Of a DNA stretch of 64,000 bases, positions 32,936-42,012 are shown piece after piece. The stretch comes from Neolewinella marina (GTDB taxonomy: Bacteria > Bacteroidota > Bacteroidia > Chitinophagales > Saprospiraceae), in the NCBI RefSeq assembly GCF_002631205.1, contig NZ_PDLO01000002.1:496001-560000 (forward strand), written 5' to 3'. The notes beneath the pieces were generated by a model, which had not been told where the DNA came from, did not search any database, and worked only from the letters and a program-made list of their open reading frames with translations. A program made the position numbers and the translations under genes. Each line of letters opens with the position of its first letter. The first letter of the stretch is position 1.

Positions 32936-33018
32936 AATTGTAGTTTGGAGGGCTTTAAGTGCGCGATCCTAAATCTTTTCGCCCCCGAAACGTTTTTACT
33001 GGCAGACCTACGCCAATT

Positions 33019-34032
33019 ATGCTACAATCCATCTGGGACGACATTCGCCGGGAGTTCGATTATGGCAACATGATCAGCCGCATCATCATCGTGAACGCGG
33101 CGATCTACCTGTTGATCAACCTGGCGTGGGTGTTCCTGCGGATCTTCAACGGCTGGGAGACCCCCAACCTTTACCTGGACATCCGCAACTTCCTGGCGAT
33201 CTCCAACTCCGGGTGGCACATGCTCACCCATCCCTGGTCGATTTTCACCCACATGTTCCTCCACGAGGGCTTCTGGCATATTCTCTTCAATATGCTCTGG
33301 CTGTTCTGGTTCGGCCGCATTTTCGGGGATTTGCTGGGCGACCGGCGGGTACTCCCGCTGTACATTCTGGGCGGGCTCGCGGGTGCCGTGTTCTTCTTCC
33401 TGGGGGCCGCGCTGACCGGCTTTGCGGGCGACGGTTCGGTGCCCCACTACGCTTTCGGGGCCAGCGCCGCGGTGATGTGCATCGTGGTAGCCACGGGCGT
33501 CTTTGCGCCCGACTACAGCCTACGCCTCCTCCTTTTAGGCACCGTTCGCATCAAGTACATCGTCGCTTTCGTCGTCATCATGAACATCATCAGCCTCGGC
33601 AGCGACGTCAACACGGGTGGCACCTTCGGTCACCTCGGAGGTATCGCCATGGGCTTCCTGTTTGCCTGGTACCTGCGCCGCGGCACCGACCTGACCACCC
33701 CGGTACAGGCCGCCATTCGTGGAGTGGACGACCTCTACCACAGCCTTTTGCGGCCAAGCAAAGATCACGCGAAGCGCGGGCCCCGGGCCGCCTTCCGGGG
33801 GGGCAAATCCGTCAAGGAAACGGCGGCCGGCCCCCAGCGTCCGAGCTTCATGCGGCGGGCTGGCAGCAGCAGTACCCCTCAGTCCGGCGGCGGACCCTCC
33901 ACCACCCTGGACAGCGAGGCCACCCACCAGGAACAGCTGGACGCCATTCTCGATAAAATCAAGGAACGCGGCTACAACAGCCTTTCCAAGGAGGAAAAGG
34001 AATTTTTGTTCCGCGCCAGTAACCGCAATTGA
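33019..34032 (+). CDS. Rhomboid family intramembrane serine protease (second copy)
   Basis: A 337-residue rhomboid when started at ATG 33019; a GTG 60 bp upstream adds a poorly conserved tail and is not preferred. Features: HMFLHEGFWHILFNMLWLFWFG, nucleophile Ser149 in FGASAAVM and catalytic His in FGHLGG. A soluble C-terminal extension of about 100 residues ends in a helical EQLDAILDKIKERGYNSLSK unit of the kind called DUF6576 in Bacteroidota rhomboids (from memory). Its stop overlaps the start of the next gene by four bases, so the two are translationally coupled. Confidence 0.94.
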   Translation: MLQSIWDDIRREFDYGNMISRIIIVNAAIYLLINLAWVFLRIFNGWETPNLYLDIRNFLAISNSGWHMLTHPWSIFTHMFLHEGFWHILFNMLWLFWFGRIFGDLLGDRRVLPLYILGGLAGAVFFFLGAALTGFAGDGSVPHYAFGASAAVMCIVVATGVFAPDYSLRLLLLGTVRIKYIVAFVVIMNIISLGSDVNTGGTFGHLGGIAMGFLFAWYLRRGTDLTTPVQAAIRGVDDLYHSLLRPSKDHAKRGPRAAFRGGKSVKETAAGPQRPSFMRRAGSSSTPQSGGGPSTTLDSEATHQEQLDAILDKIKERGYNSLSKEEKEFLFRASNRN

Positions 34033-35081
34033 CCCCACCCGTGCGTTGGTTCCTATCCCTCATCGGCAACCTCATTGCCCTGACGGCCGCCTTCGGGCTA
34101 CTGGCCCGTTACGTCCCGCCCCAGGTGTTCTGGCCCCCCGCCATCATTGCCCTGCTGCTGCCGGGGCTGCTGGTTCTTACGGCCATTTACGCGCTGTTTG
34201 CCCTGTCGCGTCGCCACTGGCCGGGTGCCATGCTACCCATCGCGGTAATCCTGTTCTCCATCCCCGTCCTCGACCAGCTGTTCGCCTGGCCGGGCGGTGA
34301 TGAGCGTGACGGAGCAGTCGGCCCAACGGTCACCTTCGTTACGGGGAACCAGCGGTTGTTCCGTTCCTACGACGGCAAGGATGTGGATCACAACCGGGTG
34401 GCCGATGCCTTCCGCAGTTTCAATCCCGACGTCGCCCTGCTGCAGGAGGTCCGGCCGGCCAAAAACCGGATGAACTACATCTCCTCCATCCAGGCCGCCG
34501 AACGACTGGATCAGCGGCACCAGAAGGAAGGCACCCTCGTTGCCACTTACGCCGGTTCTGTCCAACCGGTAACTTCCTCGTTTACGGAGCCCAACGAATA
34601 CAACGGCTACATCGTCACCGACGTAGAAACCGCCCTGGGAACGGTACGGGTGATCAACGCTCACCTGGAGTCTAACCAGATTAGCGGCCTGGCGGACAAC
34701 ATCCAGGAAGATGGTAGCTATTCCAATCGACTGGAAACCTTTGGTCATATGCTCACGGGTTACGGCCGCACCTCCCGCCTCCGGGCTCAGCAAGCCGAGG
34801 ATATCCGCACCGCGGTCGAGACCAGCCCCTACCCCGTCGTCCTCGGGGGTGACTTCAACGACGTGCCCTCTTCCTATACCTACAATCAGATCCTTTCGCC
34901 GCGGCTGAAGGATGCCTGGGTGGCGCGGGGCCGGGGACTGGGCACCACCTTCACAGGGCCGCTACCGGGCCTGCGGATCGATTACTTCCTGGTCGACACC
35001 AGCCTGTCGGTCGTAAGCATCGAGCGGCTCAGCCCGAATTGGTCGGACCACCGGCCCCTGCGTATGGTGATTAGCCGGTAG
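34029..35081 (+). CDS. Membrane-anchored endonuclease/exonuclease/phosphatase family protein
   Basis: A 350-residue protein with three N-terminal TM helices (about 6-25, 31-53, 58-78) and an EEP fold domain outside the membrane. The catalytic elements are ALLQEVRP (Glu), INAHLESNQ, VVLGGDFNDVPSS (Asp-Asn) and the final WSDHRPLRM (Asp-His). EEP enzymes cut phosphodiesters of nucleic acids, lipids or inositides; the membrane anchor suggests a periplasmic or surface substrate. The best start is TTG 34029, overlapping the rhomboid stop as TTGA; GTG 34041 is an alternative. Confidence 0.92.
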   Translation: MTPPVRWFLSLIGNLIALTAAFGLLARYVPPQVFWPPAIIALLLPGLLVLTAIYALFALSRRHWPGAMLPIAVILFSIPVLDQLFAWPGGDERDGAVGPTVTFVTGNQRLFRSYDGKDVDHNRVADAFRSFNPDVALLQEVRPAKNRMNYISSIQAAERLDQRHQKEGTLVATYAGSVQPVTSSFTEPNEYNGYIVTDVETALGTVRVINAHLESNQISGLADNIQEDGSYSNRLETFGHMLTGYGRTSRLRAQQAEDIRTAVETSPYPVVLGGDFNDVPSSYTYNQILSPRLKDAWVARGRGLGTTFTGPLPGLRIDYFLVDTSLSVVSIERLSPNWSDHRPLRMVISR

Positions 35082-35113
35082 GCAGGGGCCGGCGGGAACT
35101 GACCAATACTTTA

Positions 35114-36517
35114 CTACACATGCAGCGCCCGGTCCGCCGTAGCGGCCAGGGCGGCCTCGCGGAAGGCCTCGGTGTAGGTCGGGTGGGCGTGGCTCATGCG
35201 GGCGGCATCCTCGGCGCTGGCGCGGAATTCCATCAGGGCGACGGCTTCGGCGATCATATCGGCGGCGCGGGCCCCTACCATGTGGACGCCCAGGATCTCG
35301 TCGGTGGTGGCGTCGGCCAGCACCTTGACCATTCCTTCGATGTCGGTACTGGCGCGGGCGCGGCCCAGGGCCTTGAAGGGGAACTTACCCGACTTGTACT
35401 TCACGCCGGCGGCCTTCAGTTCTTCCTCCGTCTTGCCGACGGCGGCCACTTCCGGCCAGGTGTACACCACTCCGGGGATGAGGTTGTAGTCGACGTGGGG
35501 CTTCTGTCCGGCCATGTGTTCCACGGCGAAGATGCCTTCCTCCTCGGCCTTGTGGGCCAGCATGGCACCCCGGATCACGTCGCCGATGGCGTAGATGTGG
35601 GGTACGCTCGTCTGCAGGTGGTCGTCGACAACGACGCGGCCGCGGTCGTCGAGTTTGACGCCGGCCTGGTCCAGTCCCAGGTTGTCCGTGTAGGGGCGGC
35701 GGCCCATGGCCAGCAGGCAGTAGTCGTATTCCTTGGTGGTGGATTCTCCGTTGCTCTGCTTCTCGAAGGTGATCTTGGCACCCGCGTCCGCGCCCTCCAC
35801 GGCGGTGACCTTGTGGCTGAGGAAGAAATTGAGTCCCGTTTTCTTCAGGGCGCGCATCAGTTCCTTGCTGCAGTCCTTGTCCATGGTGGGCAGGATGCGG
35901 TCTTCCAGTTCGATGACGTCGACCTCGGTGCCCAGGCGGCCGAAGACGCTGCCGAGCTCAAGCCCGATGACGCCCCCGCCGATGACGGCCATGCTCTTGG
36001 GCACTTCGCTGATGTTCAGGGCCTCGGTGCTGGTGATCACCCGCTTCTTGTCGTAGTTGAACATCGCCGGGGTGATGGGCTTCGAGCCCGTGGCGATGAG
36101 GAAGAACTTGGAGCTCAGGGTGCGGTCCTCGCCCTCGTTCATGGCCACTTTCAGTTCGTGGGGGCCGGTGAAGGTGCCGTGGCCGTAGAAGACCTCGATC
36201 TTGTTCTTCTTCATCAGGAACTCCACGCCCTTGACCGTTTGGTCGACCACCTCGTTCTTCCGCTTGATCATCTGCGGCATGTTCACCTTGAGGTCCGCCA
36301 GCTCGATGCCGTGGTCGGTGAACTTCTCGTGGGCGTTGTGGTAATGCTCGGAGCTGTCGAGCAGGGCTTTGGAGGGGATACAGCCAACGTTGAGGCAGGT
36401 ACCGCCCAGGCTGTTGTAGCGCTCTACTAGGGCGGTCTTGAATCCGAGTTGGGCGGCGCGGATGGCGGCCACGTAGCCTCCCGGACCACTGCCTACGATG
36501 GTAACGTCAAAATCCAT
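35114..36517 (-). CDS. lpd: Dihydrolipoyl dehydrogenase (E3)
   Basis: A 467-residue FAD-dependent disulfide oxidoreductase, E3 of the pyruvate and 2-oxoglutarate dehydrogenase complexes and of glycine cleavage. FAD motif VGSGPGGYVAA at 8-18, redox pair Cys41 and Cys46 in GGTCLNVGCIPSK, NAD motif GGGVIGLELGSVFGRLG (about 180), second FAD motif YAIGDV and the C-terminal HAHPTYTEA His-Glu pair are all intact. Length is standard. It stands alone, converging with the EEP gene (32 bp between stops). A promoter-like TAAGTTTC lies about 30 bp upstream. Confidence 0.97.
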   Translation of the reverse strand: MDFDVTIVGSGPGGYVAAIRAAQLGFKTALVERYNSLGGTCLNVGCIPSKALLDSSEHYHNAHEKFTDHGIELADLKVNMPQMIKRKNEVVDQTVKGVEFLMKKNKIEVFYGHGTFTGPHELKVAMNEGEDRTLSSKFFLIATGSKPITPAMFNYDKKRVITSTEALNISEVPKSMAVIGGGVIGLELGSVFGRLGTEVDVIELEDRILPTMDKDCSKELMRALKKTGLNFFLSHKVTAVEGADAGAKITFEKQSNGESTTKEYDYCLLAMGRRPYTDNLGLDQAGVKLDDRGRVVVDDHLQTSVPHIYAIGDVIRGAMLAHKAEEEGIFAVEHMAGQKPHVDYNLIPGVVYTWPEVAAVGKTEEELKAAGVKYKSGKFPFKALGRARASTDIEGMVKVLADATTDEILGVHMVGARAADMIAEAVALMEFRASAEDAARMSHAHPTYTEAFREAALAATADRALHV

Positions 36518-36588
36518 GTGGGTGTCTTGATAAATTGGTCAGGTAAAGAAACTTACCGGTGAATAAAAAGATGAAGCCGGAGCCGGGT

Positions 36589-37869
36589 TTATTCCCCGCC
36601 GCCCCCTTTGTCCTTGCGCGGGCGCCGGCGGTTGCGGTTGCGCGACCGCCGCTTCTTGCCGGTGCTTTTGTCGCCTTTCGGTTCGGTCTTCGCGGTGGGC
36701 GTGCTTTTAGATTCCTTCTCCCCGCTGCCGGAAGCGGATTTCTTGCGGCGGCTGCCGGACTTGCGGCTTTTGGTCGACTTGCCCCCCTTGCGGCGGCGTT
36801 TCTCGGCGGGCAGTTCGACGGCTCCGGTGACGTCTTCGTACTCGAAGATGTCGTCCTTGGTTTCGGTCACCACCTGGAAGCTCTGGAGGTCAGCGGGCTT
36901 CTGCCCTTCCTTGTTCAGGGCGACGATTTCGTGCACCTTATCCACCGGAATCGGAAACAGCAGGCCGCGGTCTTCCCGGTAGGTGTAGTACATCAGCCCC
37001 TTGAAGATGTCGGTCTTGATGAGGATACCCGTGCCGGCCTCGGTACGCAGCTTGTCGGCCTTCTTCGGGAAGGCTTCCAGGGCTTCCATGTAGGTATCCA
37101 GTTCGTAGTTGAGGCAGCACTTCAGGCGTCCGCACTGGCCGGACAGCTTGCTCTGGTTGATGGCGATGTTCTGGTAGCGGGCCGCTGCGGTGTTGACGCT
37201 CTGGAAGTCGCTGAGCCAGGTGGAGCAGCAGAGCTCCCGGCCGCAGCTGCCGATGCCGCCGAGGCGTCCGGACTCCTGCCGGGGACCGATCTGCCGCATC
37301 TCGATCTTTACCCGCAGCTGGTGGGAGAACTGGCGGACGAGCTGGCGGAAGTCGACCCGCTCGTCGGCCGTATAGTAGATGGTGGCCTTGCGGCAGTCGC
37401 CCTGGTACTCCACGTCGGTCACCTTCATGGGCACGTGGTTGGTGCGGGCGATGACGCGGGCCTTGAGCAGGGCGGGGTATTCGAGTTGGCGGGCCTCGTG
37501 CATCTTTTCGAGGTCGCGGTCGTTGGCCTTGCGCAGTACGCTTTCGGTGACCTTCACCTCCTTGATGTTTTTCTTCTTGAGCTGCAGGCGGACGAGTTCG
37601 CCGCTCAGGGTAATGCAGCCGATGTTGTAGCCATTGCTGGTTTCCACGGCTACGTAGTCGCCGGTGTAGACCCCCAGCCGGGGCGGGGCGTGGTAGAAGC
37701 CCTTGGAGGCTCCGTCCTTGAAGCTGACCTCCACGATATCGGTGGCGTAGCTGTCGTCGATCCCGAGGTGGGAGAGCCAGTCGAAGGTGCTCATTTTGTT
37801 ACAGGAACCCGTGCCGCAGTTGCCTTTGCTGCCGCAGCCTTGGGGGGTTCCGCAGGATGTACATCCCAT
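36589..37869 (-). CDS. ricT: PSP1/RicT family regulatory iron-sulfur subunit
   Basis: A 426-residue PSP1-domain protein (YaaT/RicT). Residues 1-26 are strikingly Cys-rich (Cys3, 6, 12, 18, 23), and the PSP1 core (about 60-310) includes KPADLQ-, ESGRLGGIGSCGRELCCSTW and SGQCGRLKCCLNYE, whose cysteine pairs fit Fe-S cluster binding as in the RicAFT complex. A basic, low-complexity tail (from about 350, Lys/Arg-rich) may bind RNA. RicT works with RicA/RicF on RNA processing in Bacillus; the Bacteroidota role is not known. It starts 12 bp after holB, a conserved order; the gliding gene gldH, often next, is not here. Confidence 0.9.
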   Translation of the reverse strand: MGCTSCGTPQGCGSKGNCGTGSCNKMSTFDWLSHLGIDDSYATDIVEVSFKDGASKGFYHAPPRLGVYTGDYVAVETSNGYNIGCITLSGELVRLQLKKKNIKEVKVTESVLRKANDRDLEKMHEARQLEYPALLKARVIARTNHVPMKVTDVEYQGDCRKATIYYTADERVDFRQLVRQFSHQLRVKIEMRQIGPRQESGRLGGIGSCGRELCCSTWLSDFQSVNTAAARYQNIAINQSKLSGQCGRLKCCLNYELDTYMEALEAFPKKADKLRTEAGTGILIKTDIFKGLMYYTYREDRGLLFPIPVDKVHEIVALNKEGQKPADLQSFQVVTETKDDIFEYEDVTGAVELPAEKRRRKGGKSTKSRKSGSRRKKSASGSGEKESKSTPTAKTEPKGDKSTGKKRRSRNRNRRRPRKDKGGGGE

Positions 37870-37881
37870 TGCATATCGATT

Positions 37882-39030
37882 TTATGATGACGCCGTAGCG
37901 GCCGCGGCGGGCCGGGGTTGGCGGAGTAGTTGGTGGATCTGGATGCCCGCGTCCAGAAAGAGGATCTTGGGGTTGGCGTTGCGCTCGATGTGTTCGGCGC
38001 ATTCGCTCAACAACCGGGTGATGGCGGCCAGCTGATCGTGGTCGACGTAGGGCAGCAGTTTGGTAGCGCTTTCCAGCTCGTCTTCCGGCAGCCGCACCAC
38101 CTGGTTGGCGTTGCCGGTTACCGAGAGGAGGAGGAATTCCCGCCAGAAGTGGAGGCAGTAGCGCAGGAAGTGTTTTTGGCTTTCGCGGCCCAGGCCGGCA
38201 AATTCTTCGGTCCATTCCAGGAGGCGGGCCGGGCTGCCCTGGAAGCAGGCGCGCATCCAGTTGATCAGCCGGGGGCCGTGGCTGTCGGCGTCGCTTTCGG
38301 CCAGAGACCGGGCCACGTTGTAGTTGCCGGCGGCCAGGCGGGCGGCGGCGACGGCGCGGGTGCCGGGAACCCCGCGGGTGCCCAGGGCCGCGGCGATCTC
38401 TTCGTTGGTCGGGGGCAGCAACTTGGTGAGCTGGCAGCGGCTGAGGATGGTGGTCAGGATGAGGTCGATCCGCTCGGCCACCAGCAAAAAGATGGTACGC
38501 TCGGGGGGCTCCTCGATCATCTTCAGCAGGCGGTTGCCTTCGCTGCCGAGGTATTCGGGCAGCCAGATGAGCATGACCTTGTAGCGGCCCTCGAAGATCT
38601 TGAGGTTCAGCTTGCGGAGGATGGCGGCACAGCTTTCCCGGTTGATGTTCCCCTGCTTGTTTTCGGCGCCGATGCGCTGCAGCCAGTCGTTGGCTTCCTG
38701 GTAGGGGTTTTCGCTCAGGGCTTCCCGCCACTGGGGCAGGAAGGGGTCGCTGGTGACCTTGCTGCCCACGGTGGGAAAAACGAAGTGGAGGTCGGGGTGG
38801 ATGGCTCCGGCCGTCTTGCGACAGGCGCGGCACTGTCCGCAACTGGTATCCCCTTCCGGCCCCTGGCGGTTTTCGCACAACAGCAGGTTCGCCACGGCCA
38901 GGGCAGCCGGCAGTCCGCCACCACCCGGCGGAGCAAGGAGGAGGTTGGCGTGGGGCAGACGATCGGTCGCCGCCATCTGGCGCAACTGGCCGAGGCCGGG
39001 GGGCTGGTGTATGAGCTGATCGAAGGTCAT
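37882..39030 (-). CDS. holB: DNA polymerase III delta' subunit
   Basis: A 382-residue clamp-loader subunit. The degenerate P-loop LAPPGGGGLPAALAVANLL (34-50) shows it does not hydrolyse ATP, as normal for delta'. The zinc module is Cys52, Cys64, Cys67 and Cys70 in the LCENR...CGQCRACRK region. VMLIWLPEYLGSEGNRLLKMIEEPPE and LLTTILSRCQ-type segments (here LILTTILSRCQL) complete the AAA+ core. A C-terminal helical domain follows. An exact TACCTTTG promoter box (39041-39048) ends 10 nt before the ATG, and ricT follows 12 bp downstream. Confidence 0.93.
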   Translation of the reverse strand: MTFDQLIHQPPGLGQLRQMAATDRLPHANLLLAPPGGGGLPAALAVANLLLCENRQGPEGDTSCGQCRACRKTAGAIHPDLHFVFPTVGSKVTSDPFLPQWREALSENPYQEANDWLQRIGAENKQGNINRESCAAILRKLNLKIFEGRYKVMLIWLPEYLGSEGNRLLKMIEEPPERTIFLLVAERIDLILTTILSRCQLTKLLPPTNEEIAAALGTRGVPGTRAVAAARLAAGNYNVARSLAESDADSHGPRLINWMRACFQGSPARLLEWTEEFAGLGRESQKHFLRYCLHFWREFLLLSVTGNANQVVRLPEDELESATKLLPYVDHDQLAAITRLLSECAEHIERNANPKILFLDAGIQIHQLLRQPRPAAAATASS

Positions 39031-39040
39031 GATCGGAGGG

Positions 39041-39048
39041 CAAAGGTA
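39041..39048 (-). promoter_or_regulatory. TAnnTTTG -7 box for holB-ricT
   Basis: On the minus strand TACCTTTG, an exact match, 10 nt before the ATG at 39030; a very short leader is predicted. Confidence 0.55.
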
Positions 39049-39125
39049 CGAAACCGGCCGGGGTGGACTTGTCTAGTTTCCGTAAACCCCGTATCTAGAT
39101 TCCCGTTCCACAGCAAAAGATTCCC

Positions 39126-39941
39126 ATGAAGAAGATTATGGTCGCCACCGATTATTCCGAAAGCGCCGATACCGCCGTGGCCTACGGCGTTTCCCTGGCC
39201 AATCATTTCGGCAGTCTTGTATCCCTGGTTTCGGCCATTGAGGAGCCCTATTCCAGCTCCGCCGGCGTACTCGTCAACATGAAAGAGCACATCCGCGACG
39301 AAGCGATGGAAACGATGGGGAAAGTGCTCAAGGAGGTCAAGCCCAGGCTGAAAGACGGGGTGAGCATCGACGTGCATACCGTCGACGGCGCACCTGGCCC
39401 CACCATCACCCGCGTGGCCAAGGCCAAGGGCTACGACCTCCTCGTTATGGGGACCCGCGGTTCCAGCGCCGCCCGGGAAATATTCACCGGCAGCGTGGCC
39501 AACTCCGTCATCAAGAACACCAAACTGCCGGTGCTGGTCGTGCCCACCACCTGCCCCCACCGCCCCATCCGCCGGGTCATTTTGTCGGTGGATGAACAGC
39601 CCTTCGCCGGGCCCCACGTCCTGAAGCCCCTCCTGGACATCCTCGAAGCGTACAACGCCGAACTGATCGTTTACCACGGCGACGAGGACGGCGACGGAAA
39701 AGGCTACGATCCCCGCCTCCCGGAGTACCTCGGAGGAGTAGATTACCGGATGGAGGTGCGCAGCGACAAGAGCAGCAGCATCAGCGATGGCATTAAAAGC
39801 ACCGTGAAGCTTCACCAGGCCGACCTGCTCTGCATGATCTACCACGACCACGGATTTTTCGGCCGCCTGTTCAACGAAAGCACGGTCAGCAAGGTCGTCT
39901 TCGAGAGCGAGGTGCCCATGCTCGTGCTACAGGATGCGTAG
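39126..39941 (+). CDS. Universal stress protein with two USP domains
   Basis: A 271-residue cytosolic protein. The first UspA domain (about 1-142) begins MKKIMVATDYSESADTAVAYG and ends with the nucleotide-binding motif MGTRGSSAAREIFTGSVANSVI (G2xG9xG(S/T) type), so ATP binding is likely. The second domain (about 155-271) is more diverged and ends FGRLFNESTVSKVVFES, lacking the clear glycine motif. Tandem USPs are common in Bacteroidota and respond to energy or redox stress. Its stop codon TAG forms the first bases of the pyrD promoter box. Confidence 0.94.
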   Translation: MKKIMVATDYSESADTAVAYGVSLANHFGSLVSLVSAIEEPYSSSAGVLVNMKEHIRDEAMETMGKVLKEVKPRLKDGVSIDVHTVDGAPGPTITRVAKAKGYDLLVMGTRGSSAAREIFTGSVANSVIKNTKLPVLVVPTTCPHRPIRRVILSVDEQPFAGPHVLKPLLDILEAYNAELIVYHGDEDGDGKGYDPRLPEYLGGVDYRMEVRSDKSSSISDGIKSTVKLHQADLLCMIYHDHGFFGRLFNESTVSKVVFESEVPMLVLQDA

Positions 39942-39946
39942 CTTTG
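39939..39946 (+). promoter_or_regulatory. TAnnTTTG -7 box for pyrD overlapping the usp stop codon
   Basis: TAGCTTTG is an exact consensus match; its TAG is the usp stop. GGCC separates it from the ATG at 39951, the same 4-nt spacing seen at porP, P1 peptidase and serine hydrolase. Confidence 0.6.
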
Positions 39947-39950
39947 GGCC

Positions 39951-41048
39951 ATGTACCACGCCCTGAAGCCCCTACTGTTCCAGCTCCCCCCCGAAGACGC
40001 TCACCGCCTGACCGTACAGGGCCTGGCCGCCACCCTTTCCACCCCGGGGGTCAGTGACTTGTTCCGGGGGCGCTACCGCTATGAGGACCGCGCGCTGAAG
40101 CGGCGGGTCTTCGGCCTCCCGTTTTCCAACCCCGTGGGCCTGGCCGCCGGCTTCGACAAGGACGGAAAATACTACAAGGACATGGCCAGCCTGGGGTTCG
40201 GCTTCCTGGAACTCGGTACCGTCACTCCCCTGCCCCAGGACGGCAATCCCAAACCCCGACTGTTCCGGCTGCCCGCCGACCGGGCCCTCATCAACCGCAT
40301 GGGGTTCAACAATGAGGGCGTCGATGCCCTGGCCCGGCGCCTCCTCCGCGATGGCCGCCCACCCAAGGTCATCCTTGGGGGCAACATCGGCAAAAACAAG
40401 GTCACCCCCAACGAATCGGCCACCAGCGATTACGTGACCTGCTTCGAAAAGCTGTTTCCCCTGGTCGACTACTTCGTAGTCAACGTAAGCTCCCCCAATA
40501 CGCCCAACCTGCGCGCCCTGCAGGAGCGCGAACCGCTGACGGCCCTGCTGACCACCCTGCAGGAATTGAACGACAAGCTGGCCCGACCGGCCAAACCCGC
40601 GACCAACGGCAAGCTCGGCCGCCCCGGGGAGCTCTGGCAGCGCAAGCCCATTCTATTGAAGATTGCTCCCGACCTGACGCAGGGGCAGCTGGACGATATC
40701 CTCGAGATCGTAGATGCGACCCAACTGGCGGGCATCATCGCGACCAATACCACCATTGCGCGGGAACCCCTCATCACCCCCGCCCGGCGGGTGGAGGAAA
40801 TGGGAGCCGGCGGACTGAGCGGCGCCCCCCTGCGGGAACGGTCGACGGAGGTCATCCGCTACCTGAGTCAGCAGAGCGGGGGTAAACTGGACATCATCGG
40901 GGTTGGGGGCATCGACGACGTGGCCTCCGCCCAGGAGAAGTTTGCCGCGGGCGCGAGACTCATCCAGGTGTACAGCGGACTGGTCTACGCCGGGCCGGGA
41001 CTGGTCAAGAAGATCAAGAAATCGCTCGTGGCGGAGGCCAGCCGTTAA
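39951..41048 (+). CDS. pyrD: Dihydroorotate dehydrogenase (quinone), class 2
   Basis: A 365-residue FMN enzyme oxidising dihydroorotate to orotate in pyrimidine synthesis, with quinone as acceptor. The N-terminal amphipathic part (YHALKPLLFQLPPEDAHRL) is the class 2 membrane-association domain; the barrel shows NPVGLAAGFDKDG, LGTVTPLPQDGNPKPRLFR, VNVSSPNTPNLR with the catalytic Ser, and a TNTTIARE segment; GAGGLSGAPLRERS and VGGIDD form the phosphate site. Its stop touches the stop of the convergent DUF6089 gene with no bases between. Confidence 0.96.
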   Translation: MYHALKPLLFQLPPEDAHRLTVQGLAATLSTPGVSDLFRGRYRYEDRALKRRVFGLPFSNPVGLAAGFDKDGKYYKDMASLGFGFLELGTVTPLPQDGNPKPRLFRLPADRALINRMGFNNEGVDALARRLLRDGRPPKVILGGNIGKNKVTPNESATSDYVTCFEKLFPLVDYFVVNVSSPNTPNLRALQEREPLTALLTTLQELNDKLARPAKPATNGKLGRPGELWQRKPILLKIAPDLTQGQLDDILEIVDATQLAGIIATNTTIAREPLITPARRVEEMGAGGLSGAPLRERSTEVIRYLSQQSGGKLDIIGVGGIDDVASAQEKFAAGARLIQVYSGLVYAGPGLVKKIKKSLVAEASR

Positions 41049-41924
41049 TCAGCGGTGTTTCGGCCGGGTGGGCTTGCGGGGCTTTTTGCCCTTGTGGACC
41101 TTGGGGCAGAGCACATCGCCGAAGTAGTAATTGATCCCCACCCCCAGGAAGAGGTAGTGGTCGTTGAGGGAGTCGTCGCCGCGCTGGGTAAAGTCGCGGG
41201 GTACATTCTCGCCGCCCGGTAGTGGGTTGCTGCGGTCGCTCATGACGTAGGACAGGTCGCCCCGCCGGGCTTTAAGCCGTTGGAGGTCCGGGTAGGTGGT
41301 ACTCACGTCGTCGAGGTAGTCGGTCAGGGTATTGCGCATACTCAGGTTGACGTCCATACTCAGCTCGTAGGTCAGGTCCCAGCGGATACCGACGCCGTAG
41401 GCCAGGGCGGCGCTCAGGCGGCTGTATTCTTCACCCTGTGCCTGTCCCTCGGTACCCAGGGGCTGGAGGTTCACGACCTTGCCGCCGTCCGAGATAGCCT
41501 TGGGGTTGTAGCCGAAGACGGAGAAACCCACGAAGGCGTAGGGGGTAAAGAAGTACTCCGGGCTACCGTGGTAGTAGGGCAGGAAATTAAATTCGAACTG
41601 GCCGGTGATGTCGTAGACGTCGGAGTAAAAGCTCAGGTTCCGCTCCCGCTCGAAGGTGTTCTGGCTGTCGCTGTCGCGGGCCTCCACCCTGCCGTAGTTC
41701 AGGCTGGCGCGGGCCGCCAGGCGGTGGTTGAAATTGTAGCGCCCCGCTACTCCGAGGGCTAGGTTGGGGCGGTTGAACCGGAACTCCGTATTCAGGTCGC
41801 CGAGGTAGTAGGCCGTTCCCGCCCAGATGCCAGCCTCCAGGCCACGCATCTGCAACTGGGCCGACAGGGCCGACGGCAACAGGGAGGTGAAAAGCAGGAA
41901 GAAGAATACGATAGTTTGCCGCAT
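41049..41924 (-). CDS. DUF6089 / probable PorG-like type IX secretion outer-membrane protein
   Basis: A 291-residue protein with a signal peptide ending SALSAQ and then MRGLEAGIWAGTAYYLGDLN, typical of DUF6089. The rest is a beta-rich, OmpA/OmpW-like barrel with aromatic strand ends; PYAFVGFSVFGYNPKA and the late YLFLGVGINYYFGDVLCPK are conserved-looking. DUF6089 proteins correspond to PorG, the outer-membrane anchor of the type IX secretion ring, to my knowledge. The strongly basic tail (KVHKGKKPRKPTRPKHR) after the barrel would lie in the periplasm. Together with porP it indicates that the organism has type IX secretion. Confidence 0.82.
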   Translation of the reverse strand: MRQTIVFFFLLFTSLLPSALSAQLQMRGLEAGIWAGTAYYLGDLNTEFRFNRPNLALGVAGRYNFNHRLAARASLNYGRVEARDSDSQNTFERERNLSFYSDVYDITGQFEFNFLPYYHGSPEYFFTPYAFVGFSVFGYNPKAISDGGKVVNLQPLGTEGQAQGEEYSRLSAALAYGVGIRWDLTYELSMDVNLSMRNTLTDYLDDVSTTYPDLQRLKARRGDLSYVMSDRSNPLPGGENVPRDFTQRGDDSLNDHYLFLGVGINYYFGDVLCPKVHKGKKPRKPTRPKHR

Positions 41925-42012
41925 GTACCGAGTAGAATGGTAGGCGTAACGTACCGGCGCCCGGAAAGATTGCCCCCGGTCCCCGGCCCCGGCACCCGCG
42001 TCCGCGCCGTGG

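Noticed and set aside
32959-33018. N-terminal extension of the second rhomboid from GTG 32959
   Set aside because: The added 20 residues are Arg/Pro-rich and unlike the family; ATG 33019 directly precedes the conserved beginning.
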